Assembly (NCBI GenBank): GCA_941918925.1
Contig: OW799237.1
Location: forward strand, 6,801,201 to 6,865,200
Length of the DNA: 64,000 bases
Direction: 5' to 3'
DNA from: Phyto melanocephala
Lineage: Eukaryota > Arthropoda > Insecta > Diptera > Rhinophoridae
Shown piece after piece: positions 1 through 12,800 of the stretch. The position numbers and the translations under genes were made by a program. The notes beneath the pieces were generated by a model. It was not told where the DNA came from. It saw only the letters and a program-made list of their open reading frames with translations, and did not search any database. Positions within the stretch are counted from its first letter, which is position 1. Each line of letters starts with the position of its first letter.

Positions 1-430
1 TAAAGTACGAACAATTAAGCACATAATATTAAGTGCTTTTCTCCTTACTACAAGATCAGAAAATTTTTTGAAACAAAATAAAAATATAATAAAATGTTTA
101 TCCCGAAATAATCAACTTAAGAAAAAGTTACACCGACGTGTAAAAAATTAAATAAGTTTTTTGCTTATTGAATGTACATTGGAAAATTTCATTGATTTGT
201 CGTGAAGTTTTGCATGGTAGTTTAGCACGATAAATGAATGAAGAAAAAAGTAATAGACAAAAAAGACATTTAATTTTAAATGCAGGTGGTCCATCTTGTA
301 CTTTAATAATAAAATTAGGAAATCGAAAAAATTGGCAGTATTTGAAAAATGTTTTATTAAAGCGTAAATATTAAAATAAATTGCATAAGCACACAACAAA
401 AATACAAAATAAATTACAAAAGGTCTTTAC

Positions 431-1627
431 TAGGGTTCACAACCGGTTGAAAACCCGGTTTTTTCCTCTTTCAGCTGGCGATTTTTTCCAAATGTTAATT
501 TTTCGAATGTCGAATACACCGGTTTTTTTATCCGAAAAAGCCGGGTTTCTTCATTTTTAGTTTTATGTTCATTTATCTTTGTAACAAAACGTACCCTACA
601 ATATAGTACGGTACTCAAAAAATTTCCAAAAATCAGAAAATTGTTCTTTCAAAAACAAATGAAAAATAATAAATATAATTAGGCTTAAATATTATTTGTT
701 TTAAATGGAGAGCTGGTTGTTGCGCTTATAATTTGCTGTGATAGTCAGCTGTTCAGTTAAGTTTTTTGACCAAATTATTGTACTTTGCAATACTTTTTGA
801 TCTTCAAATTTCATAATATTTTGCTTCTACGAAACCAACCGACTTGTACTAAAGACTACCCATAGCTTAACTAATATTTCTGATAACATATGATTTGTAC
901 ACTAAAATAGTTTGGCACACAAATGGTCATTATTACAACTTGGCTATAAAGTTAAAGTTCAAAAAAGTAACTTTGACTACCTTGAGCAGTGATGTGACTT
1001 TTTAATATATTTCATTATTACAACCTCCTTGTAACAAAGTTCTTTTTTCAATATGGCAGTACCAGAGCACAAACCGATTACTTTTAATTAATTCTTAAAA
1101 AATTTTACAAAACAAAATAACATTTTGGATGATTTATTTACTGTTTTGTGTCACTAATATTAAAAGACTAAAACTTAAAACAAAAAAAATTGAAAAGGTC
1201 GAAGTAGAAAAAAAATATAAATTACAATTTAGTTGCCGTATTTTGTTTCATGTGGAGAAACAATGGCATTTTTAAATTTATAAGCCTTACCTTAAAAGTT
1301 AAAAATAATTAAAGCATAAACTTAACTTTTTGGTCACTTTAAGGTAAAAAGTGTCTATCCTTTAACATCTTTATTCTAAATAGCGGCATTTTTTAATAAT
1401 GCCATTGAATGTGTGTCAACTTAAATGCAATTAAACTATAAAACAAACTAGTTTACCTCTATATTGAATTCTGTCATGGGTATAAGAAGGAATTATATTT
1501 TATGCATTCGACCGGTTAACCGGTTTTTTCCAAATTTTCAAAAAAGCAACCGGTTTTTTCTTTTATTCTAAATTCTAAACTATTTGAAAACCGGTTTCTT
1601 AAAAATGTCGAATAATCGATTACCCTA
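431..1627. mobile_element. Non-autonomous hAT-like element, TAGGG ends, 8-bp TSD
   Basis: Ends TAGGG/CCCTA are flanked by a perfect 8-bp duplication GTCTTTAC (423-430 and 1628-1635). CCGGTT-containing repeats lie inside both ends in opposite orientation (AACCGGTTGAAAACCCGG left, AACCGGTTTTTTCC right). The 8-bp TSD and TAGGG terminus fit hAT. It holds no transposase frame, and another element (about 919-1409) sits within it. Confidence 0.8.
919..1409. mobile_element. Element of the GGCCATTATTACAACTT family, nested
   Basis: The left end (CATTATTACAACTTGGC followed by AAGTTAAAGTT and GTAACTTTG) aligns with the reverse complement of the right end of the element at 14270-14675. The right side ends AATAATGCCATTG as an inverted match. 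It lies wholly inside the TAGGG element, so it inserted later. Confidence 0.55.
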
Positions 1628-2732
1628 GTCTTTACCAATATTAAATAACTTGTCCCAAAATGCATAAAAAGTGTATTTAAGGTTTGATTACATTTTTTCA
1701 TTACACAAAATATTCTGAAGAAATTTGCACTGTAAATAAAACATCTAAACTGTCTCAACAAATAATTAAAAAATTTGTCACAAAACCAAAACAAAAATTA
1801 CTTATTCTAAAACAATACTTTTGACAAAAAACACAAAACACAATACAAATAATGCAAAACTAGAAAAATTCATTTATAAAATTTATTTTAAAGTTAAGAA
1901 TATAATATATAACACTTCTGAAAAATTAGATTGTCAAAAAAAAAATATTTTAACAAAAAAAAAATTGTCCCAAAAAATTAAAAAAAAAAAAAATAAGAAA
2001 ATTTGTTATAAAATATTTTAAAATTAATGGCAAAAATAGTTTAAAATTATATCTTAAATGCCTTCAGAATTTTTGCAAAGATTAAATGTTTTTTGAATAA
2101 AAAAAATATTATGCCAACAAAAAATTAACAAATAAATAAATAAAAATTTTCCCAGAACTTAAATAAAAAACAAAACTTGTAGCCATACAACGATTCAATA
2201 AATGTTTATCCTTAAACTGCAAGAGAGGAAAATTTTGTCACGAAATCCCCCACAACTTGCAAAAAAAATATATTCTGGCGAAACTGTATTGGAGAAAACT
2301 TTTTTCAATCAAATTTTAATAACTTTTTAAAAAATCACATTTTTTTAGAAAAGAGCAATATTTTCTTTAACAATATTCTCCATAATGTGATTTAAAAAAA
2401 CTCTAAAAAATAGTACTTCAAGAAAATGAGTTGCAAAAGTCTTTAACCAAAATTAAGTTAAAAAATCTTTATTTATCTGGAAAAATTTTACGCCAAATTT
2501 TTGTTTCAGAAAAACTTTTGGCATATGTTATTGAAAAAAAAAATTTTAACAATATATGTAGAATAAAAAAAATTTCCAAAAATATTGAATAAAAAAATGT
2601 GTCAGAAAATATGTAAAAAATTCTTGTTACAAAATTAAATAGAGTTTCCTGCAAAGTTATTGTTAATTGGGACAAACATTTTTGTCGTAAAAAGTGTAGA
2701 AAAATTTCAAAAGTGAAAGATTCTTATTAAAT

Positions 2733-3394
2733 ATATATTTATATTTTATTCGAACTTTTACTATATATTTAATTTTAATATGAACCATTTTTTATTTTGG
2801 CTTAAGTTCATTTATTCTTTTATTTAATTTTATAATTCAAATTTAATTAAATTGTAACCATTATTAGGAATATTCTTTCTAAAATTATTTCCGATATTAG
2901 CCGAGTGGAATGCATTTTCGAAATCAGCTACGATTTCGTCATCAGCACTCTTTATCGGTATACTACTATGTAATTTAAAATTTATATTTATGTTACAATT
3001 CAATGAAATTTGAATTAGTGAATCTTAGTATTAATTTTCGTATTTTGTTGAATATTTAATTTCACCTATCAAATGACAATTCATAGTTCAACATGTTCAT
3101 ATTCTTCTATATTCGTAATACATTTTCGTTATGCTTTCAATATCCATCCTTTGGCTGGAATTATTGAAAACAAGGTTGTATTTACATATTTTCATTTATA
3201 TAAGTCCATTTAGGTGATAGACACTGAATAATGAATTCTTGAATGTCATTAACACCGTGCCGTGTGTGTTATAATTATATATTTATATTTTATTCGAACT
3301 TTTACTATATATTTAATTTTAATGTGAACCATTTTTTATTTTGGCTTAAATTCATTTATTCTTTTATTTAATTTTACAATTAAAATTTAATTCT
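2733..3394 (+). repeat. Direct repeat pair of about 120 bp, 540 bp apart
   Basis: Copy 1 near 2733-2855 and copy 2 near 3275-3394 share a nearly identical block (tatatttatattttattcg through attcttttatttaatttta), with only a few substitutions. The unique DNA between them (about 2860-3270) has higher complexity and lacks an ORF. The arrangement could be a tandem segmental duplication with divergence or two ends of an inserted element. Confidence 0.75.
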
Positions 3395-3867
3395 TATTAA
3401 ATTTAAAAAAGAAAATTATAAATAAATTTTATAATAAAAAAAAGTTAAGCAAATTTTTGACACAAATTTTTAGTATAAAAATGTTAGTTTTAATATGACA
3501 ACTTTTAAAATTTATTCGAATTCAGAAAAGCAATTTTATTGAACAAAATTAAATCCCCACTTTTAAAAATTAAACCATTTTCTAACAATATAAAATCATT
3601 GAGAATTATTTATCCTAAAATATAAAACACATTTTTTGGTAATTTTTATTTTTACTCATATTTATGCGCCCTATAAATGACTGTTTATTCAAGTTGCACC
3701 TTTTATTTACCCTAAATTATCACACATTTTAAGATTTATTTTATTTTTATTAAATTTAAAAGATATAAATTTTTAATGCACCTGTTTTTCATTTTTTTTT
3801 TCTTATTTTTATAACGTTAATAACTCTTCTTTAGCTTAAGTGATTTATGCATTTTTTATGCCAACAG

Positions 3868-6800
3868 TCGTTTGGCCACCACCGTTGAAATGACACCCGA
3901 AATGATTAAGTCCACCGTTCACGATATGGAAGTTTTTCTAAAGGATACACATTTGCAAATAAAACATAAACTTGATAATGGTTTTCATGTTTCCGTTGAA
4001 AAAGTTGTCAAAGATTTGGAAGGTTTGTAAGAGACTTGTCACACACATGTACATACAAACATACATGTTTAAGCATCGAAAAACACATGCATAATCTAGA
4101 TGTTTTTGTGTTTTGCAACTTTATAACTTTAAAGTTTATTATAAAGTTTTGTTTTTATTTTTTATTTTTTACTTTTATTACATTGATAGTCGTATTTAGT
4201 TGTAGTTGGTTAGCATGTATGCATGTAGTTAGCTTTGTGACAGATAAAGTTTTATGCTTCATATTGTGTGAAAATGACCTTTTTTACTTCATTTTCTTGT
4301 TGTTTTTATTTTAATGTGCGCTCGTAACACTGCATTATTTGACTTTAGATGTGGATGTTTTGCTGGGTGAACCTATTCAAGCGGAAATTTCAGCTCATAC
4401 TGGCATTGAGTTGGCCTACGATTCTTTGGCAACATTAAGCTTGGGTAAGTACAATAAAAAGAGTAACATTCGTAAAGCACTAAAATGTATTTATCCTTCA
4501 AAATGCAATAGATGTCGAATTAAAAAAAACATAAAGGCTAATAAATAAAGTGTTAAACTAAAGGTACAGTGGGTTAAGAGGAAGTTATTTTTTTTTTTTA
4601 TTTAATAGAATTACAATTTTAAGCGCAATTTTATTAGTCGAACGGAGTACAGAGGTGACAAGAAAAGCTATTTCTTTATAATTAGTTTTTGAAAATGTAA
4701 TCATGCTGGGGCCGAATTACGGCATTCGATATCAATCGAAATTTAAATCAAAGAAAATTTTTCTTACATTTTGTATAAGATTCTAATAAGAATATTCTCG
4801 TTTTCGATCGATATCGAATGCCGTAATTCGGTCCCTGTTCAAAAGAAAAATGTTTAAACAAATCTTAACAAGAACGGCAAGTTTTCTGTTTTGCGCTAAC
4901 GTGGAAGTCACAAACCTAAACAAGAACAACAACGTTGTTTGATTTACATTAACGTTTACTCATGTTTTTTTATATAGAAATAAAAATTTAAGTAAAATTG
5001 ACTCAAAAATAGCTTTAATAGAATTTCTTTTCAGCAATTAAAAATGCCAAGAAGACGACAACAATTGTACTGCAGCCAACTTCAACATTAAAAGCTCTGT
5101 TAAAATAATTGGCTGTAAGAATAAACCGTTATTTTTTTTTGATAAAACGTAACATATTGTGTTAGAAAATAAAGTCACTTAAAAGTAAAAGATAACGAAA
5201 AATTTTCAAGCAACTCAGTAGTTTACTGCTGACATTTAAAAATCGTTTTCATTGAAATACAGCACCTATCTTTCAATAAAAAAACGTATTGAGATTACAT
5301 TTCGTCGGCTTAATATGCAAACCTGCTAACTCCCTTTTGGCAAATTTCACAGGAGAGACAAAAAACTTTTTAAAATTTCATATTTGTAGCTTATCAAATT
5401 TACTTTATATCCTTCTGGATAGTTTGTAAATAAAGTAAATAAAATGAAAAAAAAATATTTGTAGCTTGAGAGAAAAATCAAAAATATAGTTGATTTATTT
5501 TATGGTATTGTTACGTTTATACCTTTTATAAAAGTTGGCTTATTTCCTTTTAATACACTTTGAGTTCTTTTATTGCAATCAAAAACAGTTGAAATTCGTT
5601 ATAAAATTAAGAGCACTTTATTTACTTAAACACACTCAGATATTGTTTTATAGCACTTTACTTATTTCATTTATTGTTATATACTTTTTTTTATCAAACT
5701 CACTTTTATACGCGCTTTACAAGCTCTACTGTTATGCTGATCATGTTAGCTGTGTTGTTCGGCTCTTTATAGTAACATAATGGTGTTCGGTAACATTCGA
5801 CAAAGTTCTCGTATGTACACAGTAGTACATTCGAAAACCGTTACATTTAAATTTAGACGTAATGTTAATGTTAAGTAATATGCAGGAATAATAAAAGTGC
5901 CTAAAAGTATGCTGCACATAATAACTCACATCATGTTCGAACAACCAGCGAAATAAACTAATACAAATAAAACTACAGTAACTTAAACTACTACAACTAA
6001 AATAAATTATAATGTAGATTAGGCTATTTAAAAATAAATCTGTAACAGTATTCTTTATTGAAGAAAAACTATATACTGATATCGACGAGACGTAAATTTC
6101 TCTACCACACGGCATCAAAATCTCAATTTACTTAAAAAGTGGACTTTGCAGGTTTGCATATTAAGCCGATGATATGTAGTTTAATATATATGAGTGAATT
6201 AAAATAACATCACTAAGGATACTTGGAAATAGAGTTATTAAGAGTAAGCTTCTGCTACCTCCACCCTCTCAGAAGAATTAAAAGAAGGGTGAGTGCTTAT
6301 TCTTCAAATTTACCCAATAAAAATTTTACCGGCATTCACCGATAGCAGAAATAAAGTAGTTAAAGAAACGATAGTTGATGAATCAAATGTTTGATTATTT
6401 TCAACTCATTTTGTTTAAACTTATGGCGGTGGCCGATGTTAATAAGCTTCCTTTGTTTATTCTAAAAAGTGTATGTAGAAGACTTTTGCGTGAATAACAA
6501 AAAAATTTATGCGAAAAAAAATCGATGAATATTGTAGGGGCGATGGATGGTAGGTGTGAACGATTTTGATCAAATGCCATTTTTTTTTTTTAATTTAGTC
6601 AATATAAGTAATGTTTGGTGCCAACTTTCAATGATCTAGAACAACAAAAATGTATGAAGCCATCCCACTGTGAGTAACAGATACAATTTACTCGTTGTGG
6701 TGTAAAAGACGAAAGTCTCTGGCGTTAAGCGACCCGCAACGCACAAACTGAAAAACTAGCACACTACTGACTAATTGACCAGCGCCATGTTTAAAGAAAT

Positions 6801-9800
6801 ATATTAATTACAAATTTTTAAATAGATAATATTCTGTGTTTAAGTACGAAATTAGTTTTTTTATATAAAACTTAGACTATAGTTTAGGTTTTAATACAAA
6901 CTGAACTCTGCAGTTAATCATTAAGTCTAGTGCATAGTTTACACCATCGTTTGAATAACATTATAATCTGTAGTTAACTCTACACTCTAGTTTACAGTTT
7001 AGAATGTCGTTTAGGCTAAAGCTTAAAAAAGTTCGTTCTAATATACGCATATCAACGTAATAGGTATAAATAACTTATAATTCCCATTCAGTTTATATTA
7101 AAATATAAATAAATAATCAAAGTTTTAGAAAAAAAGTTAGTAGCTAACGACACCGCTTGTGTGTTGTGTTTTACTTGGACTTGTCCATCGTGTCGATATC
7201 TGTTTCCCAGACAGTGTTATTGTAACCGAATACAAGATCGTGCGAATTTTCCCTGCGTTCGTTGTAATCACTAATTCGCATTGTTGCCGTTCGTTGTAGA
7301 CAATAGTTTATAATTTGGCATAGCCGAGTGCAAGTCCCTCCGAATTTTCTTGGTATTCATTGTAACCATTAGATCGTATTTTTATCGTAGCCGAATGCAA
7401 ACCCTCAGAATTTTCTTTGTGTTCGTTGTAAGCACCAACTCGTATTTTATCGTACCAGAATAAATATAAGATCTTCCGCAATTTTTCTTATATTCGTCGT
7501 AATAGTAATTGGTAAGCGGTCGTATTTGAATTTTCTTTATGTTTTTTGTAAGCATCAGCTCGTAGTTTATCGTACCACCTCCTCCCGCATTTTTAATATT
7601 TTCGTCGCAATACTAATTAATGATCTGTCGTACCGCAGTATAAGGCCTCTCGAATTTTCGATATATTAACTTTATTCTTAATAACAAATCATACTTCAAT
7701 CGTTTTCCCTGTAAACGTCAACATTTTTTATTTATTTAATTTAATCGGAATATGGTTTCATTATTGCAAACATGTGTTTCTTTGCAAAACCCAACCACCA
7801 AAATCGTGATTTATTCTTAAAGGAAGCTGAACTTTAATTTCGTGGATTGGCTAAGCCCTACTCCAGATGAAAAAAAGTATGGGGGATACTCTGCTGTCCA
7901 GATTTTTTATATTATAATCGATAGTTTAGTTTAGACTTCAGTCACGTCCACAGTTAAAAGTATAATACAGTTTATATTTTAACTTAAAGTTTAGCCTATT
8001 GCCAAGTCTACAAAGAACAAAGATATAATATTATAGACTCCTACAATCTTATCTATAATTTAATCTATAATCTAATCTATAGTTTAATCTACAGTCTGGT
8101 CTATAATATTTTTTAAAGTCTAGTCTAGAGTTTATTCTGTAGCATATTTGTAGCAGATGGAAACTTTAAGGTTCCTGTTGCTACCATGTTTATGTATTTC
8201 TTTTGAAAAACTAACCACCAACTTTACAGGCCAAGCCCTACGCAGGATGAAAAAAATACAACACCACAGTATAGGGGATACTCTGCTGTCCAGCTTTTTT
8301 AGATTATAATCCATTGTTTAGTTTAGATTACAGTCACGCCAGCAGTTAAAAGTATAATATAGTTTATATTATAATTTAAAGTTTAGTTTATTGTCCACTC
8401 TACAAAGAACAAAGATTTTAAGGTCTTGTTTATAATCTACAGTCTATAGAAGAGTTTCCTATCATCTTATCTATAATCTAGTATATAGTCTAAGCTACAG
8501 TCTAGTCTGTAATATTTTGTAAGGTCTAGTCTAGAGTTTATTTTATAGTTTTTGTTTGTAGGTCCGTGTTGCCGCTGTCTACAGTCTAATTTTGTCTCTA
8601 AAGTCTAGTCTAGCCTACCATCTAGTCAATAGTCTAGTTTATAGTCTCTAATTTACTCAATAGAATAGCCCATTTTTGCCACTTTTTAACCCACTGTTCT
8701 TCTACGTCCTTCATTTCAACACAAAAAAACATATACACATAAGACATATTCATTTACTTGCGCAATATTATTATTATTATTATTCCTAATAAATCAATTA
8801 CACATTATTAAAGACTTTGACCCACTTAATTTTACTTAGTAAACTGTAGTTACGACTAGTAACTGGCATACGTACACTCAACCAACCAACAAAAAAATAG
8901 TTGTTCTCTATAAGACTTTTAAACAATTTCAATAATAATTTATAACCACTTGGTAACATCCTGATATTGTTTCTTTTTTTTTCGTTTTTCTTTTCTCATT
9001 CTTATTTCTATTGTGTGCATGTGTGTAAATGTTAGTGAATGCGGAACTTATCTATCGTGTCCTCATGCTGCAGGAGACAGTGGGGCGAGCCTTGAAGTTG
9101 GCGCAGGAGGCAGCCGCTCGCATGGAAGAGCTGCAAATACAGCTGTCAGTGCTGCAACGTCAGTGCACGTATCGTGATCGTCCACTATGTGATACATTAC
9201 GTATAAGAAGTTTTGAAGAGAATGGCATTATTGATGCCCTTAAAACGGTAAGAAGATATTTATATGTATGTATGTATGTATTACGTTAAAGGATATGAAA
9301 ATATAATGGAGGGTAGAGAAAAATAAAAATTAATTGCTTTTATTGAGGAAGGTGGAAAATGCACTGCAGAAAATTGTCACAAAATTTAAACAAAGTCTAA
9401 TCTATAATGTAGATAATAAATATTCTATAGAAAGAACTACAGTGCACTCGTAATAACGTGAACACCGCCTAACATGAACAAACTTTTGTTAACTTTGACT
9501 ACTCTGCAACGTGATCAAACTCAAAAAGCTCGATAACGTGAACAATTTGAATATGTTTTTTAAGCATGTGTATAATACTGAAATATAATTACAGTAGACT
9601 CGCGGTAACAAAAAAACTGCCTTACGTAAACACCAGATAAGATAAACATATTTTTTTTACACTGACTACTCTGTATCGTGAACACAGTGAGAAAGCCTTA
9701 TAACGTGAACAAATTTGTCGGTTATCCAAATTATTTTCATAAAAAGGGGTATCCCCGTAAATGTACTGGTTTAGTTTAGTGTGCGCTGCTGATTTAGCAT

Positions 9801-12800
9801 GACCCAATCTAAAGTTTTTCGTGAAAAATGTCACAAAAACTACCAAAATTCTAAAGTTAAATTTAAATTTTAAGTCTCCTGTGGACTACAATTGCTTCAA
9901 ATCGTAATGGATGACAGCTGCCATTTTTGAAAATTGGTTTGTAGTTTTTGAGGAGATAAGGAAGACTGTGAAGAGGATATCCCATTAGCTTTTTTGAGCG
10001 AAAGAATTTGTTTAGCAATTAAAATTTAAAAAATGAAAGATAATCCAAAAAAAGGTAACACATTTTTATACCCTTCACCTGTGGTGCACAAGGGTATATA
10101 TAGCTTTGTCATTCCGTATGTAATTTCTACAATTTTCATTTCCGATCCCATAAAGTATATATTTTCTGAAAGCTTATGAATAGAGGAGTCGATTTACCGT
10201 CTGTCCGTGTGTTGGTTGAAATCAACTTTTAGAAGCAACCAAATGTTCCTCAGACCTGTGTATGGTATCAATCTTTTGGAAATATCCGAGAATGAATCGC
10301 TATTGAAATTCAGCACAATCGCCTTAAAACTTTCTGAGATATGAGCAAAAAACCACGACCACCTCGTTTTTTCACAATTACAACAACAACCTACATATAT
10401 ATACTGGTAAAGTAAACGTGGTATCGAATCTCTGTTAAGCCAAAAAATTTTTTTTTATTTTTTATATTATTTATATTTTCTATTATTTTTTTAACAAATT
10501 TTTTTAAAAAATTTTTATAAAAATTTTTTTTTAAATTTTTTTTTTAATTTTTTTTTAAAATTTTTTTTAATTTTTTTTTAAATTTTTTTTTTAAATTTTT
10601 TTTTTAAATTTTTTTTTTAATTTTTTTTTAATTTTTTTTTAAATTTTTTTTTTAAATTTTTTTTTTTTAATTTTTTTTTTTAACATACATACGTAAATTT
10701 ATAATTTTACAATGGGATGTTTTTATATATGTATATTTTTTATATGTATGTACGTATTTCATATGGGATGAATGGTGATACAAACAATTGTTATTGCGTG
10801 ACTACACGTTGTGAAGGGTATATAAGATTCGGCACGGCCGAATATAGCACTGTTACTTGTTTTAATTAATTTTAACGTACTTTTGTTCTTAACAAAACAA
10901 ATGTACATAACAATCCGAAATACAAAAAAAAAATATATGAATTTGAGTTAAATCACATGTCTAACTTATTTGGAAATTTTAAACAGTTACACCTTCGTCA
11001 ACATGAATAACTTCGCAAACGTGAACACGCTCGATTTTTCATAGTTCACGTTACCACGAGTGTACTGTATTTATATTTTTAGAGTTCAGTACTTTTGTAT
11101 GGCAACTAAATTTAAAGTATTTTTCTTATGAAAAGAGCTGAATCAATCGGCATGAGTGTAAAAAGATCTAAATGTTTGGAGTTAATGGAAAAGGCAGGCA
11201 TTTTATTTAGTTTGAAAAAAGAAATCTCATAAGCTTTTTAACGAATTTCAAATAATAATTTTAGTTTTATATTTTAGTTTTATATTTCAGTAATACAAAT
11301 AGTAATAAAAGAACTTTAAATTCAAGAGTTTAAAACACAAGTTTATATTGAAAATGTTGAAGAATTTTTTATGAAATTCATCAATCGCTAACGTAAACAA
11401 TTTCGCTAACATGAAATCCTTAGGTTTTAATTAGTTCACGTTACCGCAAGTGCACTGTTATATATGATCAAAATTTGGTTTGTTAGTTACCAAATTTCCT
11501 TTATGTCATTTTCTGCCATTATTCCTACTGTCCTCCTTTTCTCATCACTATAAATCAATCATAATATTTATTTACTACCATTTCACAATTATAAAATTGA
11601 ATTTGTTATCTCTGCAGTATGTATATACACTTACACACACACACACAAAATGTTATGATGGCAACAATGTGGTAGAAAAATAAGGAAAAACTAAAAAAAA
11701 TCAAACAAAATCATTTTCTATGTCCAGAGACATGCACAATGTACATGTTATTGCCACAAACTTTTGCTACATTTGTGTGATGTACTCAACCATGCATACA
11801 CACATGTCGTGTTATGATGTTATGACAAGAAGTTGGAAATTAATTTTCTTGTACAAAATCAAACAATTCACATTTACACAAATATTTATGTTTTTAATGT
11901 TTTCATAACGAGTTCTTATTTTCTCTGTTTCTCTTTTTTGCTTTTTTTTTTGCTCTACTTTTTTTCTAATTTTGTCTATTTTTTTCGTTTTGTCCAGTTG
12001 CAAGAAGATCAAGCCATATTTCGTATGCGCTATTTGGGTGAAATTGAATTTGGTGCAACTGTTAAGAATTTATCATCCGAAGTGGGAATGTCACGTTCCG
12101 TATTTAGCAATTTTCCTCAACAAGTTAAACTGGACACAGCATATGAAAGGAATTGTAAGTCATTTATTATCTATTTTCTCTTTTATTATTTTTGTCTTTC
12201 TCTATTCCTCTGTGGCAATTTCTTTTGCTGCAAATGTCAATTGCAAACATACACGTCAATTTTTCTGCTTGAAGAAAAAAATATTGCAAACATACACACA
12301 ATGTTCCTGTAGTTGGATGCAGTAGCTAATACTTGTTTCAATGAAATATGAATGTTTGTAACAATTTTGAAATTGAACTTAATGTCAGGTGTTTGTTTAA
12401 GCTTAAGTAGAAGTAAATGGACAATCAATATTATTGGAAAAGATATTTGATTAAAAGTTAATTAACTTAAAATAAATCTAAAACATAATTTATTTATGCA
12501 GCTTAGATTACTATAAAATTTAATACATATTAGGTCAATTCACTGTGTGCTAAATATCATGTCGTTATGTCCTAAATTTTACAAACAAATTTGAAATGAA
12601 TAGTACTATAGTTTTTAATCATTTTTACACATTAGTAAATCATGATATTATGACAATACGACAATACGACTAGCCAACATACCTTGTGAATCCACCTATT
12701 ATAAATATTGAATTTATAGCTCATGTTTAATGGACATTTTCTTTGGTTACTATTTGCCGCTTATTGAAAACATCCTTTGTTTTTTGTACCCACTTGATTA

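Larger units (their letters stand above)
1..3867. other. Intron (or upstream sequence) of the prominin-like gene
   Basis: No exon with splice sites and coding character was found before 3868. Apart from the nested elements at 431-1627 and the direct repeat at 2733-2855/3275-3394 it is AT-rich DNA (many A and T runs). Short open frames here have no codon structure or homology I recognise. Confidence 0.6.
9440..11457. mobile_element. Pogo-like element (outer), CAGTGCACTCG ends
   Basis: The left end CAGTGCACTCGTAATAACG (after TA) is inverted at the right end (CGTTACCGCAAGTGCACTG). AACGTGAACA motifs repeat in the subterminal DNA on both sides. A second element of the same design occupies most of its interior. 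CAGT termini and TA target point to the pogo/Tigger group. Confidence 0.7.

Noticed and set aside
9029..9289. Stand-alone 86-aa gene starting at an upstream Leu/Met
   Set aside because: It is prominin-like exon 3 (9036-9247): acceptor at 9035, donor at 9248, and phase continues from exon 2.
10066..10864. Canonical Helitron
   Set aside because: The 3' hairpin is suggestive, but the terminus is CTTG, not CTRR, and no Rep/helicase sequence is present.
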